In this document: positions 18,081 through 27,062 of the stretch, in pieces | How the letters are laid out: the number at the start of each line of letters is the position of its first letter | Numbering within the stretch: the stretch's first letter is position 1 | Source: Spirochaetales bacterium | GTDB lineage: Bacteria > Spirochaetota > Leptospiria > Leptospirales > Leptonemataceae | Length of the DNA: 64,000 bases | Direction: 5' to 3' | Assembly (NCBI GenBank): GCA_024233935.1 | Contig: JACKOY010000001.1 | Span: 124,001-188,000, forward strand | Notes under the pieces: generated by a model | Seen by the model: only the letters and a program-made list of their open reading frames with translations | What the model was told of the DNA's origin: nothing | The model's database searches: none | Program-made: the position numbers and the translations under genes

Positions 18081-18803
18081 ATGCCCGCTCGGTCCTCTGG
18101 CCGCCCGGCCGCCAAAGAAGAAGGCTTCGCTGCCAGGCATCGTTTCTCGCGTCAGGTTTACCGTCGACTGTGCAAGGAATTCGGCCCGGCCCGCACCCCC
18201 CTCACTTACGAGCACGATTACCAACTGGCCATCGCCGTAATTCTGAGCGCCCAGTGTACCGATGAAATGGTGAATCGGGTAACCCCCGCGCTCTTTGAAG
18301 CCTTTGGTGCGCCGGAAGACTTTTATACGCGCCCGGTGGGCGAGTTGGAGCGGTTGATCTACTCGACCGGTTTCTACAAAAACAAGGCCAAAAGCATTCG
18401 CGGGTTTTGTCGGGCGTTCGTTGAGGACCACGGGCGGCAGATGCCATCGAGCATTGAAGAATTGGTTCGTTTACCGGGTATCGGTCGCAAGACCGCCAAC
18501 GTCATCCAGCAGGAGCTGTTTGGCAGGGCCGATGGCGTTGTTGTGGATACCCATGTCGCGCGCATTTCAAAAGTCCTGGGTTTGAGCGCCGCCACCGATC
18601 CGGTTCGCATGGAGCGCGACCTGATGCGTGTGGTTCCGAAAGACCTGTGGCTGGATTGGTCGCTCTACATCATTTTTTTGGGGCGCAAATACTGCACTGC
18701 CCGGGAACGAAAGTGCGGGCCATGCCCCCTCTGCAAGATCTGTCCGTCCAGCGAGGCGCAAAGCCCGCTCAAAAAGAAAGCGCGCCGCAAAAAGACAAAG
18801 TAG
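18081..18803 (+). CDS. nth: Endonuclease III (DNA glycosylase/AP lyase)
   Basis: Base-excision repair enzyme that removes oxidised pyrimidines and cleaves the abasic site, 240 aa. It has the helix-hairpin-helix 'LPGIGRKTANV' with catalytic Lys137 and the following 'VDTHVARISKVLGL' with Asp156; the 18-residue spacing equals the K120/D138 pair of E. coli. The C-terminal [4Fe-4S] cluster loop C-x6-C-x2-C-x5-C is complete ('CTARERKCGPCPLCKIC'). The N-terminus is about 25 residues longer than usual, and later starts are possible. It ends six bases before a convergent gene. Confidence 0.95.
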   Translation: MPARSSGRPAAKEEGFAARHRFSRQVYRRLCKEFGPARTPLTYEHDYQLAIAVILSAQCTDEMVNRVTPALFEAFGAPEDFYTRPVGELERLIYSTGFYKNKAKSIRGFCRAFVEDHGRQMPSSIEELVRLPGIGRKTANVIQQELFGRADGVVVDTHVARISKVLGLSAATDPVRMERDLMRVVPKDLWLDWSLYIIFLGRKYCTARERKCGPCPLCKICPSSEAQSPLKKKARRKKTK

Positions 18804-18809
18804 GGCCGG

Positions 18810-19625
18810 TCAGCGGGCCATGTGCGCAATCGGTGCGAGTACCTGGATTACCGCGTCATGAATATGCCCGTTGCTGGCGACCGTCTGATACATGCCCGGA
18901 GTATGCGGCCGGCCTGAAAAGTCTGAGAGCCGCCCGCCGGCTTCGGTCACGATGATCGAACCGGCCGCAACGTCCCAGGAGTTCAGGCTCACTTCGTAGT
19001 GGGCATCAAAGCGTCCTTCGGCCACCCAGCAGAGGTCCATGGCGGCCGAGCCTGTGCGACGAATGCCACGCGCATGGCGCAGGATCGCGTCGGCGCCGCG
19101 TAACAGATCGGGCAGGCGAACCTGCCGATCGTAGGGGAAGCCGGTCACAACCAGGGCCCGGGACAGATCTTTGGTTTCCGACACACGGACCGACTTTCCG
19201 TCTTTAGTTGCGCCTTCTCCTCGAATTGCCCGGTACGTATTGCCGAGCCCGGGCATGGTCACCAGGCCCGCCACCGGTTCTTCGCCTCGCAAAAGTCCCA
19301 CCGAGATCGCATACAGGGGCAACCCGTGGGCGTAGTTAATGGTGCCGTCGAGGGGGTCGAGAGACCAGCAGTACCGGCTCGGGTCGGCGCCGCGTTGCTC
19401 CAGTCCCTGCTCTTCGCCCAGAATATCGTCTTTGGGAAACGCCTTCTCAATCGCGCGTCTCAGGCGGCTTTCGCTTTCGCGGTCCGCGTCAGTGACCAGG
19501 TCCATCGCGTTGCTTTTCGTCGAGATGTTCAGCGCCCTTCCCTGGTAATCGCGCAACATGTCCGCGATCTCGGGCAGAACATCTTCGATTAACGCCACTC
19601 GGGTTTGTATGGAATCAGCGGACAT
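18810..19625 (-). CDS. Inositol monophosphatase family protein
   Basis: Mg2+-dependent sugar- or inositol-phosphate phosphatase of about 271 aa. Metal-binding motifs are visible: 'DPLDGTINYAHG' and 'LNSWDVAAGSIIVTEAGG' (WD-x-AAG), with 'GEEQG' carrying the conserved Glu. I chose the ATG at 19625 ('SADSIQTRVAL'). A longer frame reaches 19685 but would overlap the divergent phosphatase and adds unconserved residues. The group includes SuhB, CysQ and histidinol-phosphate phosphatases, which cannot be told apart safely here, so no symbol is given. It converges with nth and diverges from the histidine phosphatase gene. Confidence 0.9.
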   Translation of the reverse strand: MSADSIQTRVALIEDVLPEIADMLRDYQGRALNISTKSNAMDLVTDADRESESRLRRAIEKAFPKDDILGEEQGLEQRGADPSRYCWSLDPLDGTINYAHGLPLYAISVGLLRGEEPVAGLVTMPGLGNTYRAIRGEGATKDGKSVRVSETKDLSRALVVTGFPYDRQVRLPDLLRGADAILRHARGIRRTGSAAMDLCWVAEGRFDAHYEVSLNSWDVAAGSIIVTEAGGRLSDFSGRPHTPGMYQTVASNGHIHDAVIQVLAPIAHMAR

Positions 19626-19699
19626 AGCTTTTGCGAACAACTTTCCAGGTACGGGTAAACAAACTTGTGCACCGGAGCGGGTCAAATGAATTTAGCAGA

Positions 19700-20353
19700 G
19701 TGCAAACAGAGATCACTTTGATTCGCCACGGCGAAACGGAATTCAATCTTGCCGGACGCATCCAGGGAACCCGGGACTCGGCGCTCACGGACGAAGGACG
19801 TACGCAGGCGAAAGAGCTCGGCGCCGTCATGAAAAAGCATCTATTTCGTCCGGCCGTCTGGTTTGTCTCGCCCCAGGGCCGGGCCCGGGAGACTTCGCGC
19901 ATCTTACGCGAGGCCATCGGTCTTGATGATCTGCCCCCCGAGGTGCCGGACGATCTTTTGTGCGAGGTGAACTGCGGGGATTTTGAAGGGCGCCTTCACA
20001 GTGAAGTCGACCAGGACGTGCTCTGGCAGATACGAAACCACGCCGACGCTCCCTATCCCGGCGGAGAATCTCTGCTCGACGTGATGGATCGCGCAAGACG
20101 CTTTTTTGAAGGCGCGCTTTCCGAACGGCCCGAGTCCGGCATGCATCGCATGCTGGTCGTTTCGCATGGCAATTGGATTCGGGCCGCGGGCGCGGTCTTG
20201 CTCGATGCCGGTCCGGGATTTGCGCTGCGGGCGCTCTGTCACAATACTGCCATCCATCGCTTTGTAGCGCGCGATCGAAACGACCGATTTCGATTGGTAA
20301 CATGGAATGAGCGTTCGCATCTCACCGCCGGCAATGCGTTTGATATCGTCTGA
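19700..20353 (+). CDS. Histidine phosphatase family protein (phosphoglycerate-mutase-like)
   Basis: Phosphatase of about 217 aa with the catalytic 'LIRHGETEFN' box at the N-terminus (phospho-His) and the second His in 'VSHGNWIRAAG' near the C-terminus. The family includes cobalamin/alpha-ribazole phosphatases and 2,3-bisphosphoglycerate-dependent mutases; 'GRIQGTRDSALTDEG' is common to both. The start is uncertain. GTG 19700 places the RHGE motif about nine residues in, as usual, while in-frame GTG 19667 and TTG 19631 are open alternatives. The gene overlaps the next one if the latter starts at 20307. Confidence 0.85.
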   Translation: MQTEITLIRHGETEFNLAGRIQGTRDSALTDEGRTQAKELGAVMKKHLFRPAVWFVSPQGRARETSRILREAIGLDDLPPEVPDDLLCEVNCGDFEGRLHSEVDQDVLWQIRNHADAPYPGGESLLDVMDRARRFFEGALSERPESGMHRMLVVSHGNWIRAAGAVLLDAGPGFALRALCHNTAIHRFVARDRNDRFRLVTWNERSHLTAGNAFDIV

Positions 20354-21665
20354 AAAGCCGAATCTGGTGGACAGGTCGACCTTGCGTGGGTCTTTCGTTT
20401 TTGTGCGACCGGGCGTCTACGTGCTTTCGACAGGCACCGAACTGAGTTCGGGCCGCTCCATCGACACCAACGCCCCCGAGATTGCCCGGGCCTGTTCCGA
20501 GCAGGGCTTTCCTGTTGTTGGATTGGGAACCATGCCCGACGATCGCGCACTGCTTGAGAGCGAGATCGGCCACGTACTTGCAAGAAGCGATGTCGGCATC
20601 GTAATTATGACCGGTGGATTGGGCCCCACCGACGACGACCACACGGTGGACGCGCTGGCCGGCCTTTCCGGACGCGATATAGTTGATGATCCCCAGGCCG
20701 CCCGGAAACTGGAAGTGCTCGGCAAACGATCACGCGGCCGCCTGAACTCCGCTTCTGCTCGCCGCCAGGTTCGCATTGTCGAGGGGGCGCATGTGCTCAT
20801 GAACGAAAGGGGATTGGCGCCGGGCATGCTGCTCGAAATTTCTCATGGGACCGATTCGCGTCTCGTAGCCGCCATGCCCGGTGTGCCCCAGGAAATGCGG
20901 CACATGCTGGCCACACAGCTGCTTCCGGAACTCACAAGGCGTTACCCGGAGCCGGGTCGGGCGCGCGTCGTACTGCATGTCTACAGCGTCGGTGAATCCG
21001 CGTTTCAATCGCGGGTCTTTGGGGATAAGGAAAAGCCGGGCGTTGTAACCGATTGGCCGGACGACTTTTCCTGGGGAATTACAGCCGGCAATGGTCAGTT
21101 GAAACTATTTTTTGAGGCCTCCGACGCCGCGGCCCTGAACCGCATTCGTTCGGCGATTGAGACCGAATATTCCGGTCAGGTGCTGCCGGCTTCGGCAGAA
21201 GAGATTTTACACGACCTGCTTCCAAAAAAGCAACTGACGATTGGCGCGGCGGAATCCTGCACCGGCGGGCTTATTGGAAAGATTTTGACCGACCGACCTG
21301 GCAGTTCGGCCTATTTCGTGGGAAGCATTGTGGCCTATTCCAATTCGATAAAGCAGGCTTTGCTGGGTGTGCCCGAATCAGTGCTCAACGAGTTTGGCGC
21401 CGTGAGCGAGCAGTGCGTTCGTGCAATGGCAGTGGGCGCGCGCGAAAGGCTGGCTTCGAACTACGCGGTGGCCGTCACGGGAATCGCGGGGCCCGATGGC
21501 GGTAGCGAACACAAGCCGGTGGGCACCGTCTTTGTCGGTGTGTCCGGTCCGTCCGGTTGCGAGAGCCACGAATTGCATATCCCTCTGGACCGGGACCGGG
21601 TTCGCCACTACACCGCGCACCTGGCTTTGTTTCACCTGTTGCGATTCATTGAAAAAGATACGTAG
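20307..21665 (+). CDS. cinA: CinA family protein (nicotinamide-nucleotide amidohydrolase/MoaB-like)
   Basis: Two-domain protein. The N-terminal MoaB/MogA-like domain has 'STGTELSSGRSIDTN' and 'IMTGGLGPTDDDHT'. The C-terminal PncC domain has 'GAAESCTGGLIGKILTDRPG', with the catalytic Ser region, and 'GIAGPDGGSEHKPVGTVFV'. Such proteins recycle NMN (deamidation) and hydrolyse ADP-ribose-type nucleotides. From ATG 20307 it is 452 aa; starting at the in-frame GTG 20403 gives 420 aa, which fits the family better and removes the 47-base overlap with the upstream gene. The ends of the two domains are complete. Confidence 0.92.
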   Translation: MSVRISPPAMRLISSEKPNLVDRSTLRGSFVFVRPGVYVLSTGTELSSGRSIDTNAPEIARACSEQGFPVVGLGTMPDDRALLESEIGHVLARSDVGIVIMTGGLGPTDDDHTVDALAGLSGRDIVDDPQAARKLEVLGKRSRGRLNSASARRQVRIVEGAHVLMNERGLAPGMLLEISHGTDSRLVAAMPGVPQEMRHMLATQLLPELTRRYPEPGRARVVLHVYSVGESAFQSRVFGDKEKPGVVTDWPDDFSWGITAGNGQLKLFFEASDAAALNRIRSAIETEYSGQVLPASAEEILHDLLPKKQLTIGAAESCTGGLIGKILTDRPGSSAYFVGSIVAYSNSIKQALLGVPESVLNEFGAVSEQCVRAMAVGARERLASNYAVAVTGIAGPDGGSEHKPVGTVFVGVSGPSGCESHELHIPLDRDRVRHYTAHLALFHLLRFIEKDT

Positions 21666-21699
21666 CGTGCCCCCGCTGAGCCGCACAGAGTAAGGTATT

Positions 21700-22224
21700 T
21701 TGACAAATGCGGAAACCATACTGGCGGCCCTGCTCCTTGATGACGAGGGTCTGCTCAGGGCCTGTGAGCAACAGCCCTATCAGGGCTCCGGCCCCGGTGG
21801 TCAGAGTCGCAATCGCAGCTACTCGGCTTTGCGTCTGATTCACCGCGAAACCGGCGTACAGGCCTCCGCCGCTGATCACCGGGAAGGGGCCCGCAATCGT
21901 GCCGCCGCCCTGGAGCGACTACGGTTGGAGCTGGCTTTGCACTGGGGTCGAGAGCTTTTGAAACTGCCGCCCGAGGAGCGCGCCCGGGCCTCAAGCACAG
22001 AGCTTCCATTTCGGGCCGGAGCGGCTTTTTCACATCCCGATTTCTCGCGCTCGGTGGCCCGGGCTCTGGGCGCCTTCTTGTGCGCCGACCTGCAACCGGC
22101 CGCCGCGGCTCGGGCGTTGGGCATTTCAGTATCAGCACTTGTGCGATTTTTTAAGAGACATAAGAAGGTGCGCGATCTCATCTGGAGCTGGCGGGCATCG
22201 GCAGGGCTGCCTGCATTGCGCTAA
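21700..22224 (+). CDS. Release-factor-like protein with GGQ motif and C-terminal helical domain
   Basis: A 174-aa protein with the RF-1 domain motif 'SGPGGQSRNRS' (GGQ at 33-35). This loop hydrolyses peptidyl-tRNA in release factors and in the rescue factor ArfB/YaeJ. No codon-recognition domains are present, so a ribosome-rescue or quality-control role is likely. Unlike ArfB, the C-terminus is not a short basic tail. It is an Ala-rich helical region ('PAAAARALGISVSALVRFFK') that resembles a helix-turn-helix, ending in a basic helix. It starts at a TTG with TAAGG five bases upstream. It fits the loosely described 'peptide chain release factor-like' group. Confidence 0.82.
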   Translation: MTNAETILAALLLDDEGLLRACEQQPYQGSGPGGQSRNRSYSALRLIHRETGVQASAADHREGARNRAAALERLRLELALHWGRELLKLPPEERARASSTELPFRAGAAFSHPDFSRSVARALGAFLCADLQPAAAARALGISVSALVRFFKRHKKVRDLIWSWRASAGLPALR

Positions 22225-22326
22225 CAGGGTCGACTCGCTCCGAAGGCCCAGGGCCCGTAGCGCCGGTTCGATTCTGTCACACTGCCCGGGTACACTCGTC
22301 AGCGAGTTATTTCACCGGAGAAACGT

Positions 22327-23421
22327 ATGCTTCGCTTTTTGCACTGTGCCGACATCCACCTGACACGTCTGGAGGACCGTGACTACAGCCTGGCGGTATT
22401 TCAGGAGATCGTGGAGCTTGCCAGTGCCCGGGAGGTACACGCGCTTCTGATTTCCGGTGACCTTTTCGACTCGCATGCCGACGCCCAGGCCCTGGTGCCG
22501 GTCGTGCGCGAGCTTGTCCGGGATTTTGAAGGCGATATCCTCTTTATACCAGGCAACCACGAGGCGCTACGGGACAAAGGCCTGGGACTGAGTGCGTTCG
22601 ACTTCGGCAAGATCGAGCTCTTTGAAGATCTTCCCTGCTCCTTGATTCAAAGGCAGTACGATGGCGAGGTCGTGGAATTCCTCTTGATCCCCCATGCCCG
22701 ATCTTACGACGACTTTGCAAGCTGGGAGGTGCCGGCTCCAGGCGGGATCCCACGCATTGCCCTGGCGCACGGAGTGGTGGAGGGCATGGCCTATGCCGGT
22801 CCCGATGGGGAAGAAGGCGGCACCGCGATCGACCCGCTGCTGTTCACCCGCTTCGGCGTGAACTATGCGGCGCTCGGCCACATTCACGCCCGACGCGCAG
22901 TGACCTCCGGCAACTGTCGTCTTGCTTATCCTGGTTCGGCCAGAGTCTGGCGCAAAGGCGAAGCGGACGCGCGCGGTGTCCTTTTTCTGGAAGTGGAGAA
23001 TGCGCATCCGGCGCCCCACATTCGCGTGAACTTCCTGGACCTCCCGGCTGCAGGCCGTTATCGCCGGGTCGCGGTTCCGGTCGAACTGGATGGTTCGCTG
23101 CCCCCGAACTTGAATGCTCTGGACTGTTCGCCCCAGGACGTCCTGGAGCTTGCTTTGAGTGGTGTGGTTGAAGACGAAAAGTTCCTCGCAAGGAATTGCG
23201 AGCGACTGCATTCCAATCTGGAAGCCCGGGTGCGGCGCTTGCTGATTGACCGGGACCAGGTGGCAGCTTTACCCGGCATTGCCACACAGCCCCTCGCGCG
23301 CGACTTTTTACAAATCTGGGAACAGGAATTTGCGAGTAATCCGGATATGGAGCAGCAACTTCTGCGGGCGCGCTCCATTTTTCTGGATGAGATGCGACAG
23401 ATGCTGGGAGGCCGCCGATGA
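22327..23421 (+). CDS. SbcD/YhaO-like DNA repair exonuclease (Mre11-type metallophosphoesterase)
   Basis: Nuclease subunit, 364 aa, of a Mre11-Rad50-like complex that would process DNA ends. Phosphodiesterase motifs are in order: 'HCADIHLT', 'ISGDLFDSHADA', 'PGNHEALR', 'ALAHGVVEG' and 'LGHIHARR'. It starts at ATG 22327, five bases after a GGAGAAA Shine-Dalgarno-like stretch. Its stop overlaps the ATG of the ATPase gene (ATGA), so both subunits are translated together. Overall it looks nearer to Bacillus YhaO than to E. coli SbcD, matching the YhaN-like partner. The upstream gap 22225-22326 holds its promoter. Confidence 0.9.
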   Translation: MLRFLHCADIHLTRLEDRDYSLAVFQEIVELASAREVHALLISGDLFDSHADAQALVPVVRELVRDFEGDILFIPGNHEALRDKGLGLSAFDFGKIELFEDLPCSLIQRQYDGEVVEFLLIPHARSYDDFASWEVPAPGGIPRIALAHGVVEGMAYAGPDGEEGGTAIDPLLFTRFGVNYAALGHIHARRAVTSGNCRLAYPGSARVWRKGEADARGVLFLEVENAHPAPHIRVNFLDLPAAGRYRRVAVPVELDGSLPPNLNALDCSPQDVLELALSGVVEDEKFLARNCERLHSNLEARVRRLLIDRDQVAALPGIATQPLARDFLQIWEQEFASNPDMEQQLLRARSIFLDEMRQMLGGRR

Positions 23422-25742
23422 TTCGCCGACTGATTCTGGATGACTTTGGTCGCTTTCGTTCCAGCAGCTTCGATCTTGCGCAGACGACGGTGTTTTTCGG
23501 CCCTAACGAAGCGGGCAAGACCACGGTATTTGACGCACTGACCTTTGCGCTCTGCCGTCCTGGCGCCAACCTCAGGCCCGGCAAGCTATTGCGCGAACGC
23601 TACGGTGTAGATTTGTCCGCCCGCATCGAATTTGCCCGCGAGCGAAGCGGCGAAGAGCTCTTTGCGGCCGACCCTGGGGATGCGCCCCTTTTCGACGTGC
23701 TTGAGTTTCTAAACGTGTTTGCCATCCGTGCCGGCCAGCTCGGCGTGGAGATTGATCGGAAACCGTGGGCGCAAACCATGCAAGCCCGGTTGTTTGCAGG
23801 GGACGTGGATCCGGCCGCCCTTTTGGACCGGCTGGAAAAGAGGGCCAGCACGCGCAGTCGTAGCGGTGTGAATCCGGAACTCGAGAAACAGCGGCAGAAG
23901 ATCAAGGAGCAAGAGCAGCAGCTGGCCGGCATGCAGGCGGAACGAGCGGCTGCCCGTCAAAAAGAAAAGCACGTGCAGGAATTGGACGAACTCCTGGAGA
24001 AGTATCGGTCGGAGCTTGTTTCTTTGAAACAAAGCCTCGAGCGGACCGGCGCTGCCATAAATATAGAAGAACAGCTCAGGCGTCGTGAGGAGTTGATCGA
24101 GACTCTGGATTGGTTTCGTCGCCTCGAAGATCTGGAAACCAGACTGGCCGCGAATGCAGACCTTGCCGCCGACGAAACGAACGCGCTCGATCAACTGCAG
24201 TCCGACGTGGAATCCCACCGTGAAGAGCTCTCGCGGGCCGAAGAGCGCCACCTGGATATTTCAGATCGTTTGCGCGAAGCGGGCGAACGCCTGGCCGAAC
24301 TCAAGGCCCAAAGCGAACGCGCCCGGAATTTCGACCCGCTGATTCGCCGATGGAAAGAACGCGTAGCGGAGACACCCACCCGGAGTGCCTGGCGCGTGCG
24401 GTGGGCTTACGCAGTGGCAGCCGCAGGAGTTGCCATTCTCGGTGTAGGCGGCGCCCTGGCCTTCGAGAACAACGGAGTGACCGCGTTGCTCGCGATCGTC
24501 TCCGCACTTGCGGCGGCTTTGCTGGGTGGCCTGGCCGTGCACCGCCAGCAGGCGCCGGATCCGGCGGCGGCGGAAAGACTTCTGGGTGAATGGCGTCATG
24601 AGCTGGCGCAGGGCGAGTACGGGCCGCTGCCATCGTTTCGTGATCTCGATGAATTTCGTGCGTTTTTGGCCGAGAAGAACACGCTTCATGAAACCCTGCA
24701 GGCCGGTTGCACAGAAGCCCGGGAGCGCGTGCTGGCCCTGGAGGTTCAAACCGATCGGCTCAAACAAGCCTGCGAAGAGTCACGGCACAGTTTTACTCAA
24801 GCCCAGAGCGCGCTTTCGCATTGGCTTTCGATACGCAGGATTTCTTCGCGGGACGCCTACGTCCGTGCGCGCGAACAGCACGAAACCGCACTGCGCGAAT
24901 CCGAGGCCCTGGCGAGCCGGCTTCAGGAAAAGGCCGGCGCACGTGGGCTCGAATCGCTGAAGAAGCAGACGCTGGCAGATCTGGAGGTCCAGGCATCGGG
25001 CGGGCTTCCTTCCCGGGCTCCAGACCCCGAAACCCTGGCCGGCCTTTTCCGAGAGCGGCAGAACCTGGAGCGCGCTCTCGCCCGTCTGGAAGAGCGGGAG
25101 CGTGAAGCCCTGCGCGAACGCTCGGAAGTGTTTGGAGAAGTGCGCGGCAGCCTGGGCCGCCTTACCGGCGAGATCGTCGCGATCGAAGAAGCCCTGCAGG
25201 AATTGAGGGCGAGGGAACAGGACTTACTGGACGAGCGCCAGAGCGCTGCCCTGGCTCTGGAGATCTGTCGTCGCATTCAAAACGATAGCGAGACCGTGTT
25301 TGCCGACCTGCTTCAGCGGGTTGGCTTCGGATTCGAGAAAATCGCAAACAACAGCCGGGACGTTGCCCTGAACGCACCAGAACTGGATAGCGCCAACCTG
25401 CGCGCTGCGGACTCAGGGGGCACTGTCCGCGGCCTGGATCAGCTTTCGACCGGCACCCGTGACAGCCTGACTTTGTCTTTGCGGCTGGCACTTGCCGAGC
25501 GTTCGGCCGGAAGCGCGGCGCGCCGCTTGCTTGTTCTGGACGATCCGCTTCTGACCCTCGATCGCGCGCGCCAACGGCGGGCCCTGGAGCGCTTGAGCAA
25601 TTTTCAAGCGGACGGGCACTGGCAGATCCTGTTGTTTACGAAGGAACGGGAATTGCTGGATATGTGCAGCGAGATTTTCGGGCAGCGCCTTCTCGTTCAG
25701 GAATTGGGTGAGACCGTGGAACCCGTAACGCATCGTACTTGA
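23418..25742 (+). CDS. YhaN/SbcC-like SMC-type ATPase with central hydrophobic hairpin
   Basis: Rad50/SbcC-type ATPase of 774 aa, partner of the upstream nuclease. Walker A is 'FFGPNEAGKTT' near residue 32. The C-terminal half-site has the ABC signature 'LSTGTRDSLTLSLRLA' followed by Walker B 'RRLLVLDDPLLTLD'. Long coiled coils (about 150-320 and 400-640) separate them. In place of a zinc hook there is a hydrophobic double segment at about 328-373 between the arms, as in Bacillus YhaN, which suggests membrane contact. It is shorter than E. coli SbcC (about 1050 aa). Together they form a membrane-tethered end-processing machine; that role is inferred. Confidence 0.9.
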   Translation: MIRRLILDDFGRFRSSSFDLAQTTVFFGPNEAGKTTVFDALTFALCRPGANLRPGKLLRERYGVDLSARIEFARERSGEELFAADPGDAPLFDVLEFLNVFAIRAGQLGVEIDRKPWAQTMQARLFAGDVDPAALLDRLEKRASTRSRSGVNPELEKQRQKIKEQEQQLAGMQAERAAARQKEKHVQELDELLEKYRSELVSLKQSLERTGAAINIEEQLRRREELIETLDWFRRLEDLETRLAANADLAADETNALDQLQSDVESHREELSRAEERHLDISDRLREAGERLAELKAQSERARNFDPLIRRWKERVAETPTRSAWRVRWAYAVAAAGVAILGVGGALAFENNGVTALLAIVSALAAALLGGLAVHRQQAPDPAAAERLLGEWRHELAQGEYGPLPSFRDLDEFRAFLAEKNTLHETLQAGCTEARERVLALEVQTDRLKQACEESRHSFTQAQSALSHWLSIRRISSRDAYVRAREQHETALRESEALASRLQEKAGARGLESLKKQTLADLEVQASGGLPSRAPDPETLAGLFRERQNLERALARLEEREREALRERSEVFGEVRGSLGRLTGEIVAIEEALQELRAREQDLLDERQSAALALEICRRIQNDSETVFADLLQRVGFGFEKIANNSRDVALNAPELDSANLRAADSGGTVRGLDQLSTGTRDSLTLSLRLALAERSAGSAARRLLVLDDPLLTLDRARQRRALERLSNFQADGHWQILLFTKERELLDMCSEIFGQRLLVQELGETVEPVTHRT

Positions 25743-25772
25743 CCCCGCTCAACCGTCGCGCTACCTTCCAGC

Positions 25773-27062
25773 ATGCAGCTTTCCTGGCCCGCTCTGGATC
25801 GAAATCAGATTCTGGAGCGTTTCCGCAAGACCAGGCGACTGAGCGCTCGACTGTGTGAGCCGCTGGCCGTCGAAGACTATGTCGTGCAGACCATGCCCGA
25901 TGCCAGCCCGGCCAAGTGGCACCTGGGCCACACGACCTGGTTTTTCGAGAATTTTATTCTGAGTAAGTTCGAATCGGGCTTTGAACCTTTCCACGCGCGT
26001 TTCAATTTTCTGTTTAATTCGTACTACGAAAGTCAGGGCGAACGAGTTGCCCGGCCGGCTCGCGGCTTGTGTTCGCGGCCGACAGTGCAGGAAGTCTACT
26101 CCTATCGCAACTCCGTCGAGGAGCACCTGGAGCTTCTGCTGCGCGATCTTTCGGAAGAGGTCGAAGGCGAAGTGCTGGCCTTGTTGGAAATTGGCATTCA
26201 CCATGAGCAACAACACCAGGAGCTAATCCTGACCGATCTCAAGCATTGCTTTTTTATGAATGCGCTCCGACCCGATTACCGGCCCGACTGCGCGCCCGCT
26301 TCCTTCGGGGCCGCGGCCGGAGAGACACGTTTTCTTTCGGTTCCGGGTGGGACCTACGAGATCGGTCACGATCCCTCCCGCGGCTTCGCTTACGACAATG
26401 AATGCCCGCGACATGCCGTTCTGCTCCAGGACTTTGCCATAGCATCGCGCCCCGTAACTTGCGGCGAGTACCTGGCTTTCATTGAAGACGGTGGGTACCA
26501 GGAGTTTCGACACTGGCTATCGGACGGATGGGCTCGCATTCAGGCGGAAGGCTGGCGCGCCCCGCTCTACTGGGAGCAAGTGGAAGGTACCTGGAAGATC
26601 TGGACCCTGACCGGTGCGCGCTCTATTGATCCCGACGAACCGGTGACTCACGTGAGCTATTACGAAGCGTTGGCTTTCGCGAGCTGGGCTGGTTGTCGTC
26701 TGGCGACCGAACAGGAGTGGGAGATAGCAGCGGACCGTCTTTGCCCCGCCATCCGCGCGGGCAATTTCCTGGATCAAGAACGCTATCATCCCGCGCGCGC
26801 GTCTCAAGCCGGCGAAGGACTTCAGCAGATGTTTGGCGACGTCTGGGAGTGGACCGGCAGCGCCTACCTGCCCTATCCGGGTTACAGACCTCTTGCCGGC
26901 GCCCTGGGCGAATACAACGGAAAGTTCATGATCGATCAGATGGTCCTGCGCGGAGGTTCCTGCGCAACGCCGGCCGACCATATTCGTTCCAGTTATCGTA
27001 ACTTTTTTCAGCCCTACCAGCGCTGGCAGTTCAGTGGTTTCCGACTTGCCAGGGATGCCTGA
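25773..27062 (+). CDS. egtB: Ergothioneine biosynthesis protein EgtB (iron-dependent sulfoxide synthase)
   Basis: Non-haem iron enzyme of 429 aa that joins oxygen, a thiol donor and trimethylhistidine (hercynine). The N-terminal DinB_2 domain supplies the iron ligands: His53 in 'WHLGHTTWFFE' and the H-x3-H pair 144/148 in 'IHHEQQHQEL'. The C-terminal FGE-sulfatase-type domain ends 'LRGGSCATPADHIRSSYRNF...SGFRLARDA'. No egtD methyltransferase lies beside it, unusual for this pathway. The next gene follows with no gap (TGA then GTG) and encodes a small-molecule kinase. OvoA, its homologue for ovothiol, is longer and has a methyltransferase domain, so EgtB fits better. Confidence 0.9.
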   Translation: MQLSWPALDRNQILERFRKTRRLSARLCEPLAVEDYVVQTMPDASPAKWHLGHTTWFFENFILSKFESGFEPFHARFNFLFNSYYESQGERVARPARGLCSRPTVQEVYSYRNSVEEHLELLLRDLSEEVEGEVLALLEIGIHHEQQHQELILTDLKHCFFMNALRPDYRPDCAPASFGAAAGETRFLSVPGGTYEIGHDPSRGFAYDNECPRHAVLLQDFAIASRPVTCGEYLAFIEDGGYQEFRHWLSDGWARIQAEGWRAPLYWEQVEGTWKIWTLTGARSIDPDEPVTHVSYYEALAFASWAGCRLATEQEWEIAADRLCPAIRAGNFLDQERYHPARASQAGEGLQQMFGDVWEWTGSAYLPYPGYRPLAGALGEYNGKFMIDQMVLRGGSCATPADHIRSSYRNFFQPYQRWQFSGFRLARDA

